Part shown: one piece after another, positions 46,211-58,610 of the stretch
Layout: each line of letters opens with the position of its first letter
Position numbering within the stretch: position 1 is the first letter of the stretch
NCBI GenBank assembly: GCA_963693315.1
Contig: OY856187.1
Coordinates: forward strand, 377,280,599 to 377,344,598
DNA from: Diogma glabrata
Lineage: Eukaryota; Arthropoda; Insecta; Diptera; Cylindrotomidae
Direction: 5' to 3'
DNA length: 64,000 nt
Program-made: the position numbers and the translations under genes
Notes under the pieces: model-generated
What the model was told of the DNA's origin: nothing
The model's database searches: none
Seen by the model: only the letters and a program-made list of their open reading frames with translations

Positions 46211-48390
46211 AGTTTGTGGTTTGAATAGTATCGTAGCATACAAAAACTTCGCTGAACCTAAAGCGAACAATTGATTGTAACCAATAAAAAATATCGTTTT
46301 TATGACAACGTCATTCTATAGGTATTAATTCGTTGATGCCAACGGTTTCACCATATTTGTCCTTTTCACTTGGCAAAACCCCATCATTAACAACTGCATG
46401 ATTTATAATTTTCTTAACATAATAAACAAAATTTTCAATCAAAATGTTCTCTCACTAATACTTTTTCAGCTATATTTAGTGGATAAAATTTTATTGCAAG
46501 CATAATAAAACCCAATGTCATCAGAAATGTAAATGGTTGTACGTAGTTTTGAACGAGAATAACCGGTAATGAACTTTCGTCTTTGTTTTCATTAAGAACA
46601 ATGAGCAATTGTACAAATTAAACTGCAACATTATGCCTCCATTATGCCACAATTATGCCACCATTCTTGCTGAACTTTGTCCAAGAAATTTTCCTGTTTT
46701 TCTTTTTTCTAATTTATTTTCTTACTTAGACTACTATTTTTAAAATAATTAACGCAATAAATTAACTCCACAACACTTGGTAGAATTAATAATAACTACT
46801 TCATATTTTTTTATGTCTTTTAAGTAATTCTGGATCTTAACGAACTGTCTAGCTTAATACACTTTTACAAGTATATGTATATATCAATTTCCTTAAGCCA
46901 AAGCAAACACAAAAAATGGAATCCAAAAACCGTTTAACTAATCTGTTCTGTTATGGATAGAACGAACAATAAGAGTATATCGATAGCATCTGATTAGTAA
47001 AATTATTATTTCAACTCAGAGAACAAAGTTTTTGTTTAATCAAATACAAATGCGATACATCAAATAATTTAAAAGCAAATTGTTTGTACAAATAACGTTA
47101 AAAACTAGCAATTTAATTTAAGTGAACATCCGTCCGTTACATCCTATAACCTTAACACATCCTTAGAATTTAGTCTGAGTTAAATGCGTCAATACCACCC
47201 ATTGGTGTATTTTTTGTTTATTAATTTCGGTAATTAAATTACCAATTTCCGTTTCTTTCAGTATCGTTAATAAAAACATTGATTTGCTTTTAGATTTGTA
47301 ATTGTTCCATTTGAATGAAAAATTGTTATTTTCACAATATTCAATTCGATATTCCGGAAATCAAAAATAGCAATTATCGGTTTTGTACAACACCAACTGT
47401 ATAAAAAATAAAACCAACAAAATGGTGTATCATTTCTTATTATTACTTTATGAAGATTAGTTTTAATTTTTTTAAATCTTTGTTTTAAGTTTAATTGATT
47501 TCTTCCATTCCAACTCTTTTTTGCGTTTAATTAATTTCGTTTGTAAACATTTTTATTATTAATTTTTTGCCTTTATTCACACAATAAATAATTGAGAAGT
47601 TTTTATTTCTTTGGATAACAAAAAATATATTGAGAGAAGATCTAAAACCAGAAATTTATGCATTTCAATTTCATTCGCAGCAGGTTAATATCTGTAGCCA
47701 ATTAATATCTTTTTTTTTTTTGGTGGAACAGATAAGTTTTAATCTTCTTGTTTTTTTTTGTTGCATTTTAAACTTTAATTGACTTCTGATAATATAAAGG
47801 TAAAAACAACAATTGCATGATTGTTGGAGATTATTTAAAGAATTTTTTTAATATTGGGGTTAAATTTAAACTCTTGCAGTGTGACTTAAATTTCTGTTTG
47901 GCCAAACTACTTTGTGGTGTTGTTGTAATATGAAGATTAAAAATATAAAAGACAATAAATTGTATTTGAATTGAAATAAAAAATGACCCTAATTATAAAT
48001 TTAAATGTTATGGCGGCAATTTCTTCGTTCGGGATAAAACGTGCCATTTTACTTCATTGATCCGTAAATATTACTGTTAAATTAATTTTCCAATAAATTG
48101 CTTAAGAAGCGAAAAGTTAGAAAATTTAATTTTTTTCTACACAACATATTTTATTTTAAATTAATGAATAAATATTGACTGATCGCCAAACAATTTAACC
48201 CAAGGTAGTAGTAACACACAATACAATCGTCTTGCACTATGGGGTGTTATTTACCTGATCTATAGATATAATATTTATAATATTTTCTTAATAATTAGCA
48301 TTTATACTAATCACTCACAAAATTGATCCTATAGGTAAATTGTTTTAATATTAACAATAATATTAAATTTACAATTGATAAAAAAATTTA
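46211..48390. other. AT-rich stretch without recognised gene
   Basis: No frame or motif supported. Confidence 0.45.
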
Positions 48391-48391
48391 T

Positions 48392-48735
48392 ATTGTTGTT
48401 TTGCTTTGTTTACATTTTGTTATGTTCATGAGTGATCGAGTAACTATTTAATGAGTAAAGTTTGTCAACATATATCAAGCATTTAGCAACGATAGATGTC
48501 GCTGTTTTTATGTAATGCTTTTAACGTCATCAAACATTTTTTTTGTATAACGTTTTGTAATTTACTTTTGATTAAAACTCAGCTATAAAAAGTCAAGACA
48601 TTCCTTGTAAATCAATAGCGAAAGTTTATTATTTTACTTTTCAACTACCATTAAAATAAACTTCAACTTACATTAAAATAAATAGCTTTCAAAATTATTT
48701 GCCACCGCAATTGTACCCGAATTACCAGTTTAACT
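48392..48735 (+). repeat. direct repeat A, copy 1 (possible BEL 5' LTR)
   Basis: Matches 59703-60008 in the same orientation: TTATGTTCATGAGT(G/A)ATCGAGTAA, TTAATGAGTAAA, AATTTACTT(T/A)TGATTAAAAC, TTGTAAATCAA(T/G)AGCGAAA, CATTAAAA(T/C)AAAC and CAAAATTATTT. Both continue into a GTACCCG(A/G)AT motif. The pair brackets the BEL/Pao pol gene, which has the same orientation. That is the basis for suggesting LTRs; LTR ends and primer site are not proven. Confidence 0.6.
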
Positions 48736-49359
48736 TATTGTGATCACGAATTCTGCCAGGTGACGTTTGTGGAATTGAGGTGGGTTGTCGGGAAGTCGGA
48801 ACTTGACAGGTCAGACAAATAAACCGTTTGCATTACCAGCAAAGACCGGCATCTTGATAACTCACCCTATATTCCTCATTCTCCAACTATAATATTACCT
48901 GCTTCGCGTTACATAAGTTTTGTTTAACAAGTATCTAAATAATCAGTTGCAAATGTGATGAATCTTTTATCGTCCAGCATGTATTTTCCTAAAGTCATTA
49001 TTTACTGAGATCATTGTGTTTATGTTTTGTTTTCATTTTCAATGTATATAACCGAATATACATTACTATTTCAATTTTTTTTGTCGGGCGAAAATAAAGG
49101 AATAATGAAGTGATGACGCACCTTGCATTTTATAAAAAAAATATATATTATTAAACGAAATCCTATAACTTTCCTTTGTGAGGTTTTTTTCTGTTGTTCA
49201 TTTGAATGAGAAAATATGGAGGGGCTGAAATCTCACAGCTCTGAGATATCAAGACTTCGGTCTGGGTTAAGGATTTTGATATAGTTTTCGGCAAAAAACT
49301 TTTATGCGGACATGGTTTTTATTTAAACTCAGCAAACTACTCAAAAACCTCTCCATTTA

Positions 49360-50160
49360 GTGTTTCGAGAAAATATTACAAAATCACAAATTCATATTTC
49401 TTTCGAAATTCCAAAAATTTTGTAAAAAATAAATAAAATCAAACTTTTTCCAAAATCCTAAAAATATTCCAAAAATTATTACAAAATCAAAGATTAAACT
49501 TTTTTCAAAAATTCTGAAAATACAGCAAAAATTATACAAAATCAAAAATTGAAACTTTTTTCAAAATTCCAAATATTCCAAAAATTATAATAAAATCAAA
49601 TATTTAAACTTTTTCTAAATTCTAATAATATTCCAAAATTTCTTAAAAATTCAAACTTTTTCCAAAACTAAAAATATTGCAAAAACTATGACAATATCAA
49701 AAATTGAAACTTTTTCCAAAATTACAAAAATTATTATAAAATTTAAATTTTTTTAAAATTCTAAAAATATTCCAAAAATTCTTACAAAATCAAAAATTGA
49801 AACTTTTTCAAAATTCCAAAAATATTCAAAAACTATAACAAATTCAAAAATGTCCATGTCCAATTTCATTTTCATTTTCAGCAAACTATTCAAAAACCTT
49901 CAATTTAGCGATTCGAGAAAACATCAGAAGATCACAAATTCATATTTCTTTCAAAATTCCAAAAATATTGTAAAAATTATAATAAAATCAAACTTTTTTC
50001 AACATTCTAAAAATATTCCAAAAATTATTACAAAATCAAAAATTAAAACTTTTTCCAAAATTCTAAAAATATTGCAAAAATTATTACAAAATCAAAAATT
50101 CATACTTTTTTCAAAATTCCAAAAATATTTCAAAAACTGCAACAAATTCAAAAATTTCCA
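49360..50160 (+). repeat. 56-bp periodic array
   Basis: Degenerate units of the form ACAAAATCAAAAATTGAAAC, TTTTTCCAAAATTC, TAAAAATATTCCAAAAATTATT, phased at about 56 bp. The 146-codon frame here is translated repeat. Confidence 0.85.
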
Positions 50161-50204
50161 TGTTCAATTTCATTTTCAATTACATTTACGTCATAAAAAC
50201 AGCT

Positions 50205-50580
50205 ACATTTTTTTTCCAAAAAATTGGCTAAAAAAATCAATGAAATCATTTTTTGACACGCTTGACATTATTTTTTTAACAAACTTGTAATGCCATAATT
50301 CTCTATAATAATAATATATCACGTCATACAAATTATTTATTCTATTTTTTTCCAAAAAATTGGGTAAAAAAATAAATAAAAATCTTTCTTTTGACAAACT
50401 TGACAACATTTTTTTGACAAACTTATTATGCCATAGTTCTCAATAATAATAAAAAATCATTTCAAACAAAATTTTAATTTAATTTTTTTTCCGAAAAATT
50501 GGGTAAAAAAATAAATAAAAATCTTTCTTTTGACACAATTGACAACATTTTTTTTGACAAACTTTTAATGCACTAATCTA
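50205..50580 (+). repeat. 135-bp tandem triplication in family B
   Basis: TTTTTTTCC(A/G)AAAAATTGG recurs at about 50210, 50347 and 50484, each followed by TTGACA-rich sequence and AATGC(C/A)(A/T). The inverted family copy has only one such unit (about 60435-60520). Confidence 0.9.
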
Positions 50581-50965
50581 AATTTTGGTCTCACATACCA
50601 GTCCCGACCATCAAGATTTCTCGAAATTCAATGTTCCTACTCGTAATCACTTAAAATGAACGTTTTTTAAGCAAAAAATATGCAAATTTCCTTGTTTTGA
50701 CACACATAATGATTTTTTGACACACTTGCGGTACAATTATCGAACACAGCGTCCTTTCGGACCTGTCTCTTGAGTATACCTATTTTTAGAAAAAAAATTT
50801 TTGAAATCCCTCCAGTGGTTTTCCCTGCAGCGTAGGTAATGACGGCCGGCCGGCAGACAGACATACATTTTTTTTTTGCTTTTTTAGAATCAGTAGGTCC
50901 TAAAACGTCGAGAAATGCCAAAAAAGTGGGGGTAAGAATTTCACTTTGAGCTCATGAATGTAATA

Positions 50966-52176
50966 CTTAGGTCTTTCAGACCGAAGTAAAGAATGAAACA
51001 GATATATTGCCAATGTTTTTTTTTTGTGTTTTAATACTTTAACAAAAACTTGGAGTATGTTTCGAAAATATAACGAATGGAAGAGACGTAATGACGATGA
51101 ATCAATGTTAGTCTTTTTTTAGTCATAAAAATAGAAAGAATATTTATACTAACATATTGCTTAATCTCGGTAGTTAGTGTTTGATAGTAAATCATGATTG
51201 ACTAATTAAAATCAAGGACGCGTATGGTAAAATTAAAAAAAAAATGTTCATTAGTCCGGCTCGATATCAAAAAAGATATAAATCAATATCGCGATCCGTG
51301 TTTTGATATTCGATAAAAATATAAATAATCATTAAGATTAGAATCAGTTTTTGATTAATCAATTTTTTTGAAATCAATTATTGTGACTAAATTAGAACGG
51401 TATTATTACAATACCTTTAACAAAAAAAAAGTGAGGGTGAAAGCTCAGACGATCTAGATGAAAGATCGTTGTATTATTGTTCAGAAAATATTTAATTAAA
51501 ATAATAGAGCCTCACTCATTTAGTAAATTGGTTAAGTTAAAACAAAAATTTTGAAGATTGACCTACATTGTTTGTGCTGTGTAAATAAAACAAATCAGTT
51601 ATATAAAAATGTATATACCAAAAATATTTGTCTCTTCTTTTATTTAAAAATGAAAACCAAATAAGAGAAACCAAAAGGGATAGTGAGGCTGGTAGAGGTG
51701 GGTGACGCTTTTTTTGGAGTAAATTTGATATAACCTACGTGAATATATGTTGGAGATAAAAATTAGGATTCTGAGGACTTGTAAAATAAAATTTTAAATC
51801 CTGACCATCATAAAAAGGGAATAACTACCATAATAAAAAGTCATCAAATATCATCTTTTTAGCGTCATACAAGGACGAGAGACGCTGCCAGCACTGAAGA
51901 TTATTCAACCACTGAATTAAATTAGGTTTTTTTTTTTTAATTCATAATTTCTATGTCTATAATTATTTCATTTTTTTGAGCATGTATATGTATTTTAATG
52001 AATTGATAAACTAAACCAAAATAGAAAATTTTCCTGGCAAGGGCCGTATTGAAAATTTTTAATCGGGTCTATATTATTCATATCCTTGGCATAACGGTGT
52101 CACAGACCCCGTTATAAACTCTTAGCAGAATATAAAACAACAAGAAAGAGTTACGCATGGTCCTTCGAGCCGGATG
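50966..52176. other. unassigned stretch, probably 5' region of BEL
   Basis: No readable protein, apart from a short coding-like trace just before the LINE insertion (52130-52176). By position it may be the decayed gag of the BEL element. Confidence 0.3.
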
Positions 52177-53165
52177 TTCAATGAATTGAGTTGTTGAAAA
52201 TCACCAGCAACTCAATAAATAGTTTTGCAGATGATAGTACTCTGCACAAGTCGTTTAAACCCCTTCCTTCAAAAGGTATAATGCACGAACGAATTATTCT
52301 AGCTCGGAGAGACGCTGCCCCAAACGTGAATAAAGACTAAAACAAAGTCGCCGATTTTGGTGACCAAAACCTGGTCAATTTCAACTCTACCAAAACACAG
52401 CTGTGGATGGTTTCCAGATCAAAGACCGAGTTCCCCAAAGATATTTTATTCAGTATGTGTGATGAACCATTAGGTGAATGTAAAAACATTCGTTTATTAA
52501 GTGTCACAGTTTCAAAGGAACTACTCTGGAACGATTATGTAATGGCGATGGCAAAAAGCGCGTCTCGAAAACTCGGCCTCCTAAATAGATGCTAAAAAAA
52601 TTTCACACCATACCAATTGCTCCATGTTTGTAAGTCCTATTATCGTCCCTGCATAAAGTACTGTTTTCAAGTTGGGGGTGCTGCTTCTGTTTCCATCTTA
52701 GCCCTCTTGGACTCTGTCCAAAATCGGGCTATAAGAATTGTGGGTGATCGAAATTGGACATACAAACTTGATTCCCTACAACATCGTCGCACTGTTGCTG
52801 ACCTCGTTGTTTTTTACAAATATCGTCATCAACAGTGCTCAGATGAAATCAGAAGCATCATGCCTCCAACTTATTCTTACTCCCGTTTTACTCGTCAATC
52901 GGCTAGCGCAACCAGTCAAACGGTCGAGATCCCCGCGCTTTCATACTGGCAGATCACAGAAAGACTTCTTTGTCCGAACTGCATACAAATGGAATAGTTT
53001 GCGCGAATCCATAGTCTCAGGTGGTTTCAATCCGCAGAGGTTTAAAAAAAAGTGTTCATCAACACCTTAGAGAGAAAGTTTTGTGGGACCTAGGCCATAA
53101 AAGGTATTTATGTGTTGTTGTGACACATATTGTAAACCCTATAAAACAACACCATTTAAAAAAAA
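52177..53165 (+). pseudogene. LINE copy D: RT C-terminal half and 3' end
   Basis: NELLKITSNSINSFADDSTL (RT motif C, FADD kept, around 52180-52245), LVNFNSTKTQLWMVSRSKTE, NIRLLSVTVSKELLWNDYVM, SASRKLGLLNRC, then SYYRPCIKYCFQVGGAASVS, ILALLDSVQNRAIRIVGDRN, LDSLQHRRTVADLVVFYKYR and SIMPPTYSYSRFTRQSA, followed by NSLRESIVSGGFNPQRFKK. The 3' end has GTGTTGTTGTGACACATATT and an A-rich tail ending at about 53165. It is better preserved than copy A but frameshifted. Immediately after its tail BEL gag sequence starts, so it is a 5'-truncated LINE inserted into the BEL element. Confidence 0.9.
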
Positions 53166-53760
53166 AATACACAAAGATTAACTCATTTTTAACGGAATTT
53201 GGTAGCTATGGATGTCTGTTATGCTCAGATGAACACTATCTGGGGAGATGTGAAAAGTGTCGTGCATTGCCAGTTGCTGAAATTAACAATTTACCGTTGG
53301 TAAAAAACTGTGCTTCAATTGTTTATCATTCACACATCAATTAAAAGTCTGCAGATCGCGATACTACTGCAAATTGTGTAAACGTTGAGACGAACCCTGC
53401 AAGTGGCCAAAAAAACAACTTCAGAGAAATAACCTTTAATAACTAAGCAAAATATTACTAACTGCAATATTATTTTAAGATCAATAGTAGAAGAAGTTCG
53501 TGCTATTTTACCAACTGCTATGGTTGTTATATTGAAGAAAAGTTTGGATATGCATGTGGATGCCGAGCTCTACTAAATTCAGGACTACAATCATCATTTG
53601 TGACCGAAAAGTATGTCCAATGACTTTTTGAACGCCATAAAGTTCACATAAATATAACTGGTATTAAAGTAGATTCCGTAGTTTCAAAAGGCAGAACAAC
53701 ATTATATATACAGTCGTTATATAAGTCAAGCAACTAAATAAAAATTCATGCTCTAATGAT
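53166..53760 (+). pseudogene. BEL/Pao gag knuckle and protease
   Basis: FGSYGCLLCSDEHYLGRCEK (C-x2-C-x3-H-x4-C knuckle, around 53200-53260), LPVAEINNLPLVKNCASIVY, then GCRALLNSGLQSSFVTEKYV (53554-53613), the protease active site: relatives read LLDSGSQ, here LLNSG, so the catalytic Asp is changed. ITGIKVDSVVSKGRTTLYIQ follows. In BEL/Pao elements the gag CCHC region leads straight into a retroviral-type protease, as here. Several stops. Confidence 0.85.
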
Positions 53761-55075
53761 TAATAACCTGCCCTTAATGATGTAATACTGACACTAGTAA
53801 GATGCATTTATATAAAAATATGCAATTGGTAGATCAAGATTTTGACAAATCTACTCCAATTGATATCTTAATTGGCGCAGAAAAAGGCGCAATTCCTTGA
53901 GAATAGGCACACAAAAAAACATTTTTGGTTAGGTGGTATTTGGCCATCCTCGTCAAGGCCAAATAATGAAACGTCAACTTACATGACGTGTAGCATTCAT
54001 GTTAGACGTAGACAATGATACAACTTTTATGGCAATTTTGGAGATAGAGGAAGGTTCTACAACAAGTAAACGTACTCAAGGATGAAAAATAAGAGGCATT
54101 CTAACTACTCACACAAGAAAAGAAGATGGAAGGCATATGGTAAGGCTCTCATTCAATGAGTCAACATTTGAGCTTGGAAATTTAGTTGACATCGTAACCC
54201 AACGATTCCTTAAGCTAGAACACTAGCAAAAGATGCTACACTGAGGCAGCGATACATAAAGCAAATATGTAAATATCAACAGATGGGTCATATGGTTGAA
54301 ATCACTGATCCAAAACTCATAAACAACACGAACACAGTTTACGTACCTCATCATGCGGTAACTAAAGAAACCCAGTGATACAACAGAGGTGCGAATTGTA
54401 TTCGACGAGCCCAGTAAAAGCACAAGCGGAGTGTTACTAATCAATGCTTGAATTGACTATTCAGCAAACCTGACTATTATGCCGACCCGATTATTCAGCC
54501 AACATTATGGACCACACTAATACGGTTTAGGTGCAATTGAATTGCCTTGACTGCTGACATAGACAGAATATATAGTCAGGTTCTCGTTTTTTTAGACTAC
54601 ACAGACTATAAGCGAACATATGGTCTGGCTTGTCTGCATTTTTAGTGATTTGTACCCTTTAGCGACTAACTCATGATAATGGACATGAAAAAACTTTGCG
54701 TCATATATCAAGCGAGTTCTACGTCGATGTTTTTGTATATCTGACTCCAGTGACATGCAGGGTGCCGTTGAATTAAGAGCCAAAATAATAAACGTGTTGC
54801 AAGGAGGAGGTTTCGTATTAAGAAAACTGCATGCCAACATTCCGGCTTTGTGTGACGAAGAAAACGATCGGGCTATAATAAAACTGGGAAGAAAGAGTAC
54901 TTCCCCAGTACCAGTCCTGGGGTTACATTGGAATAAAGTGGATGAACCACCTCCTTTCAAGGCTAGCCCCAAACGAGAAGGCCGAGTTATGAAACGGAAA
55001 ATATTAGCTGAATCATCTCGGGTGATTAATGCGTTAGGTTTTCTGTCTCCTTTTATAATATTCATGAAAAAAACA
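53761..55075 (+). pseudogene. BEL/Pao reverse transcriptase
   Basis: Read in shifting frames: DFDKSTPIDILIGAE; THTRKEDGRHMVRLSFNEST; HMVEITDPKLINNTNTVYVP (54290-54345); HHAVTKET; VRIVFDEPSKSTSGVLL (54388-54440, RT block with VFDAS in relatives); ADIDRIYSQVLVFLDYTDYK; FYVDV at 54717-54731, the place of the YVDD catalytic box with its second Asp lost; AVELRAKIINVLQGGGFVLR; KLHANIPAL; and PVLGLHWNKVDEPPPFK to SRVINALGFLSPFIIFMK (55075). This order and spacing is typical of BEL/Pao. Coding is interrupted after 55075. Confidence 0.9.
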
Positions 55076-55795
55076 TTTCAAAAAAACAAACAAAACTTCG
55101 CGTGGAGAGATCAATTTTTTTTTATTTGTACATTTTTTTTATTTTTTATCTACGGGTGTGACAAACCGGCGTACTCCAGTCCCTGCTATTGACATACGAG
55201 CTAACGTGAGATATCACATACCACTGGCACTAGCAGTGAGATATCACTAGCCAAGGTGCTATCTTGAGGGAGCTGGCGGATGAACTCTATTCAGTCAACG
55301 GTAGCACCCACAATCTTAGCTATGGAGTATTTCTGGATGGTGCCACGTTATTGTTTATTCGAAGGATTGAGTCTTCATATGTATGGGCTTTAATCATTGA
55401 AAAAAAAGTGCGCATGATGGAGGAATATCTCACTAGCTGGATTATAGGTAACCTCATTTTAGTTTTGTTCCTGCAAATTGTTAAAACATTTTTGCTGTTT
55501 ACGTTTAATTTTATTTTTTCTATCCTATCATGAAGTATTGGCCTATGTCATATTTTATATGTGATAGGATTTATTGTTTAGTTTTCCCTTCTATAAAAAA
55601 ATGTACAAAAAAAAACAAACAAAAAAACAGATTTGCGTCCATCAACACCTTAGAACGCATGTTGTTGTGGGACCTTGGTCTTAAAAGGTTTTTATGTGTT
55701 GTTGTGACACATATTGTAATTGTGTTGTTGTGACACATATTCCTACTACACAACACATTTTTATTAAAAAAAAAAGCTTTGCCTTTTAAAGATTA
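55076..55795 (+). mobile_element. insertion in BEL, ending in LINE 3' tail (copy E)
   Basis: BEL coding stops at 55075 and resumes at about 55796. The last 170 bp (55625-55790) are the LINE 3' end: ATCAACACCTTAGAACGCAT, GTTGTTGTGGGACCTTGGTC, then TGTGTTGTTGTGACACATATT twice in tandem and an A-run. The first part (55100-55620) is unassigned. It carries GTGAGATATCAC twice (near 55207 and 55232) and an 89-codon frame with a hydrophobic C-terminus. Confidence 0.6.
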
Positions 55796-56015
55796 ATTGG
55801 GATGATGGTTATTCATCGAAAGGAGTACGTTAAAAAATCGAAGCGTTAGTAACAAATTCAAATATTATAAAGATATAAGAATTCCACGATATACTAACCG
55901 TAACGAACACATTCAAATTTATAGCTTTACAGATGAACGTGAGGCTGCATACTGTGCAGTAGTTTATACCAGAGTTATCTATAAAAAGGAAAAATTGTCA
56001 TAAACTTAAAAAACA
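55796..56015 (+). pseudogene. BEL/Pao RNase H fragment
   Basis: IRIPRYTNRNEHIQIYSFTD, then EREAAYCAVVYTRV (55875-55975). This is the BEL RNase H entry (usual form I-x-x-HGF-x-DAS-x-x-AYGA), where the FxDAS motif is changed to FTDERE. Frames before and after are shifted. Confidence 0.85.
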
Positions 56016-57085
56016 TTTAAAACAAGATAATGCATACAGTCAGAGAAATAATAGCACTTTCTGTAACGTTTCATACATGATCGTGATTACGATGGCAAGC
56101 ACCCTTTAATAATACCTATTAATCATATATTTATCGATCGACTCATATGGGAAACTCATCACAAGAACTTTAACGCCGGACCTACACTAACAAACAACAC
56201 ACAACAAACAACTGGTCATTTATATATTGCATCAAAGCAAGGATGGGGAGATATAAACAATGTGAAAGGCTTTTTGTCTATTTTTGTTTGCTTACCAGTG
56301 AAGGATATACACATAGAACCTGTAAGTAAGTGATCTTACAAATGATGCGTTCTCAGCTGCATTGAAGCGATTTACGGCTAGACGAGGCATTCCAAAAAAG
56401 ATATATACAGACTATGGATTGGATCCAATTTCATTAGCCCAAAGTGAATATTAAATGAAGCATTTAAGACTAATACAGAACATTAATAATAAATATGTGG
56501 TTTCAGAATTTCACAGCAGTAACGGAATAGAATGGCACTTTATTCCATCAGTCTTACACTTTGGCGGCTTATGGGAATCATGCTGTTAAATCTGTACCCA
56601 AGCAGAAGTTAATGAGGGAAACTTGAATACAGTCAGCAATCAGGGCCAAAAAAAGCAAGCATTAAAAACATTCTAAATTCACGTTCACTCTGCATCCCCT
56701 CTACTGATGATGATTATGAAGTGTTAACCCCAGCACACTATTTATACTTGGAATGTCATTAGAATCTATTCCAGAAAAAGAAATTACAAATTCAAGCTCG
56801 AGTGCAATTGTTTTGGAAGAAATATTAAAGACTATTTGAACAATTTGCAACAGAGAAAAACGGCAGTACATAAATGGCAGAGAGCGAAGCAAGATATTCA
56901 AATCGACAACATCGTTCTTAAATAAAAAAAACAAAACGCCTGTATGCAAATAACCACTTAGTAGACTCTTTCGAATCCATTTCGGGGAAGATAATGTTGT
57001 TCGAGTAGTGACCATCAAAACATCAACATCAGTACTACAAAGGCCAATAGCTGAGGTGTGTGCTGCCAGTTGGTTGACGTGGCAA
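56016..57085 (+). pseudogene. BEL/Pao integrase and C-terminal domain
   Basis: HPLIIPINHIFIDRLIWETH (zinc-binding N-terminal domain, H-x3-H region, 56100-56165), AGPTLTNNTQQTTGHLYI, SKQGWGDINNVKGFLSIFVC and LPVKDIHIEPVS (catalytic core, 56230-56330), NDAFSAALKRFTARRGIPKK, IYTDYGLDPI (in place of YSDNGTNF), EFHSSNGIEWHFIPSVLHFG, GLWES (56510-56585), and at 57000-57060 VVRVVTIKTSTSVLQRPIAE, the C-terminal motif of BEL integrase. Integrase inserts the cDNA into the genome. Frameshifts and a stop after GLWES make it non-functional. Confidence 0.9.
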
Positions 57086-57127
57086 TGGTTAATCGCGGGG
57101 ATTATGTTTATACTCATATTTATAACT

Positions 57128-57165
57128 AGAAGGTGCCCGCACGGCGATGCCCGTGCTTTCCAAAT
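57128..57165. other. possible Helentron end
   Basis: ACTAGAAGGTGCCCGCACGG followed by CGATGCCCGTGC resembles the ACTAG...GGGCCCGTCGTGC end of the element at 26115-26397 in reverse complement. Too short to be sure. Confidence 0.25.
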
Positions 57166-57386
57166 AAGTGGTTGGAAACTGTTTTTTGTTGAAGTAACTA
57201 CTCTTATAATGTTTTTATTGTCATTTAATTTAATTTATTTTATTAGTTTTAAAAATGTTGAACAAAATTGTAACATTGGTATCATTTTGTAGACAGCAAG
57301 AGCAATTAGGTACAGGTCTCTAAAATTAAATAAATTTACATGTGAAATTTTTGTTAAAATTAAAACACATTAGTACACACAATAAT

Positions 57387-57440
57387 GTAAAAATATTCGT
57401 TTATTTGGCGTCACAATTGCAAATGCCTTACGCTGGATCC
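57387..57440 (+). repeat. tiny LINE fragment (copy F)
   Basis: KNIRLFGVTIANALRWIH, matching KxIRLLGVTISNNLLWND in copies A and D. About 55 bp only. Confidence 0.5.
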
Positions 57441-57839
57441 ACTCGCAATAAAAAAAGGTTTAACGTACTATTATGTTAAGTAATTGCATTTATCAATCCA
57501 TGCTGTTCTAAATACGGTCAAAATGTAGTTTCGCACATTTTATCAATTCTTTGCAATACTCTACATTGATGCACGCATTTTGTGGGATGCATTCGTTTAG
57601 TATAGTAATGGCAAACATAATACTGAAATAAAACCTGAAATAGCAAACCAAAACATGCATAGGGCTGATGTTTGGGATTAATCGAATAGCCGGTCTAAGA
57701 ATGCCAGCATTTTGAGTGAATATTTACGTTTTATGGGTTTTGTCAATTTATGACCATCGTCTTATTTCAACCTTCCTGCAAGCGTCGTAAAAAAAATTTG
57801 GACAAATGTAATAATAAGATTAATTTCTTAATTTCTTAA

Positions 57840-58607
57840 TAGTGGAGTCAAGTTAGTAAAAAAAAGTGATATATTTGATGTAAGAGCAAAGTTGAATTTT
57901 TTTTTGTTTTACGTTAAGGACATAAAAGTTAGTGGGCATGTAATTATTTAGCAAATTTGGAGGTCCGGAAGTGCCTCAAAAATGGCAAAAACTGGCCAAA
58001 AATGGGCATTTAAATTAAGGCAACATAATTTTAATTATACTTAGGTTAAAGGATATAAAAAGAAGTACAGATTAAAAAAAAATTTTGGATGACTTCTCAT
58101 AAAATGGCACCATTTGCCAAATTTAACGAAAAATGCCAATTGTGGCCGAAAAAATTAAAATTTTTTCATAAAAATTAAATCCCATATTATGACTATTAAA
58201 ATACATGTTTCCTGAAATTTTCATGAAAATTCGACGATTTTTCCGCATATCTCGCATATATCATAAATTTAGTAAAAAAAAAAAAGAAAAGTCACGCGAT
58301 TCGGTTTTTTGAGGTTAGGTTACACTTTTAAAGTATCTAACCCCCATAGATGAATTTGAAATTTAATCACAAACATTTTTCATCTTTTTTTTTTTTATGA
58401 TCATTAGAGCCCGAAATATTTCAAAAATAGTGAAGCGACCTACTCGAAAAGCACCAAAAAACCAGTTTTTGCCATTTTTGAGGCACTTTCGGACCTCCAA
58501 ATTTGCTAAATAATTACATGGCCACTAACTTTTATGTCCTTAACATAAAACAAAAAAAATACAAATTTGCTCATACATCAATATAAAATGCTAATATGAC
58601 TCCACTA
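57840..58607. mobile_element. 768-bp MITE with about 150-bp inverted ends
   Basis: Starts TAGTGGAGTCA and ends TGACTCCACTA, flanked on both sides by TAA (57837-57839 and 58608-58610). The arms pair over about 150 bp, with CATAAAAGTTAGTGG and GGAGGTCCGGAAGTGCCTCA conserved in both. A 3-bp TWA duplication is characteristic of PIF/Harbinger-type (Tourist) elements, so that superfamily is suggested. The interior is non-coding. Confidence 0.82.
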
Positions 58608-58610
58608 TAA

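Larger units (their letters stand above)
49205..50965 (+). repeat. family B, copy 1 (plus orientation)
   Basis: Present again inverted at 60080-62620. From left to right: a unique left end (CTGAAATCTCACAGCTCTGAGAT), a block with CTCAAAAACCTCTCCAT, the 56-bp periodic array (about 49360-50160), three 135-bp units (50205-50580), then a GC-richer right end with GGCCGGCCGGCAGACAGACA and AGTGGGGGTAAGAATTTCAC. No protein recognised. The inverted copy shows that it is a mobile unit of about 1.7 kb. Confidence 0.85.

Noticed and set aside
49850..50290. 146-codon Lys/Asn/Phe-rich frame
   Set aside because: It is the 56-bp periodic array and the first 135-bp unit of family B; the inverted copy does not keep it open.
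50667..50921. 84-codon minus-strand frame in the GC-richer end of family B
   Set aside because: Not maintained in the inverted family copy and without recognisable domains.
55264..55533. 89-codon frame with hydrophobic C-terminus
   Set aside because: It lies within an insertion in BEL and has no recognised motif; its hydrophobic end comes from a T-rich run.
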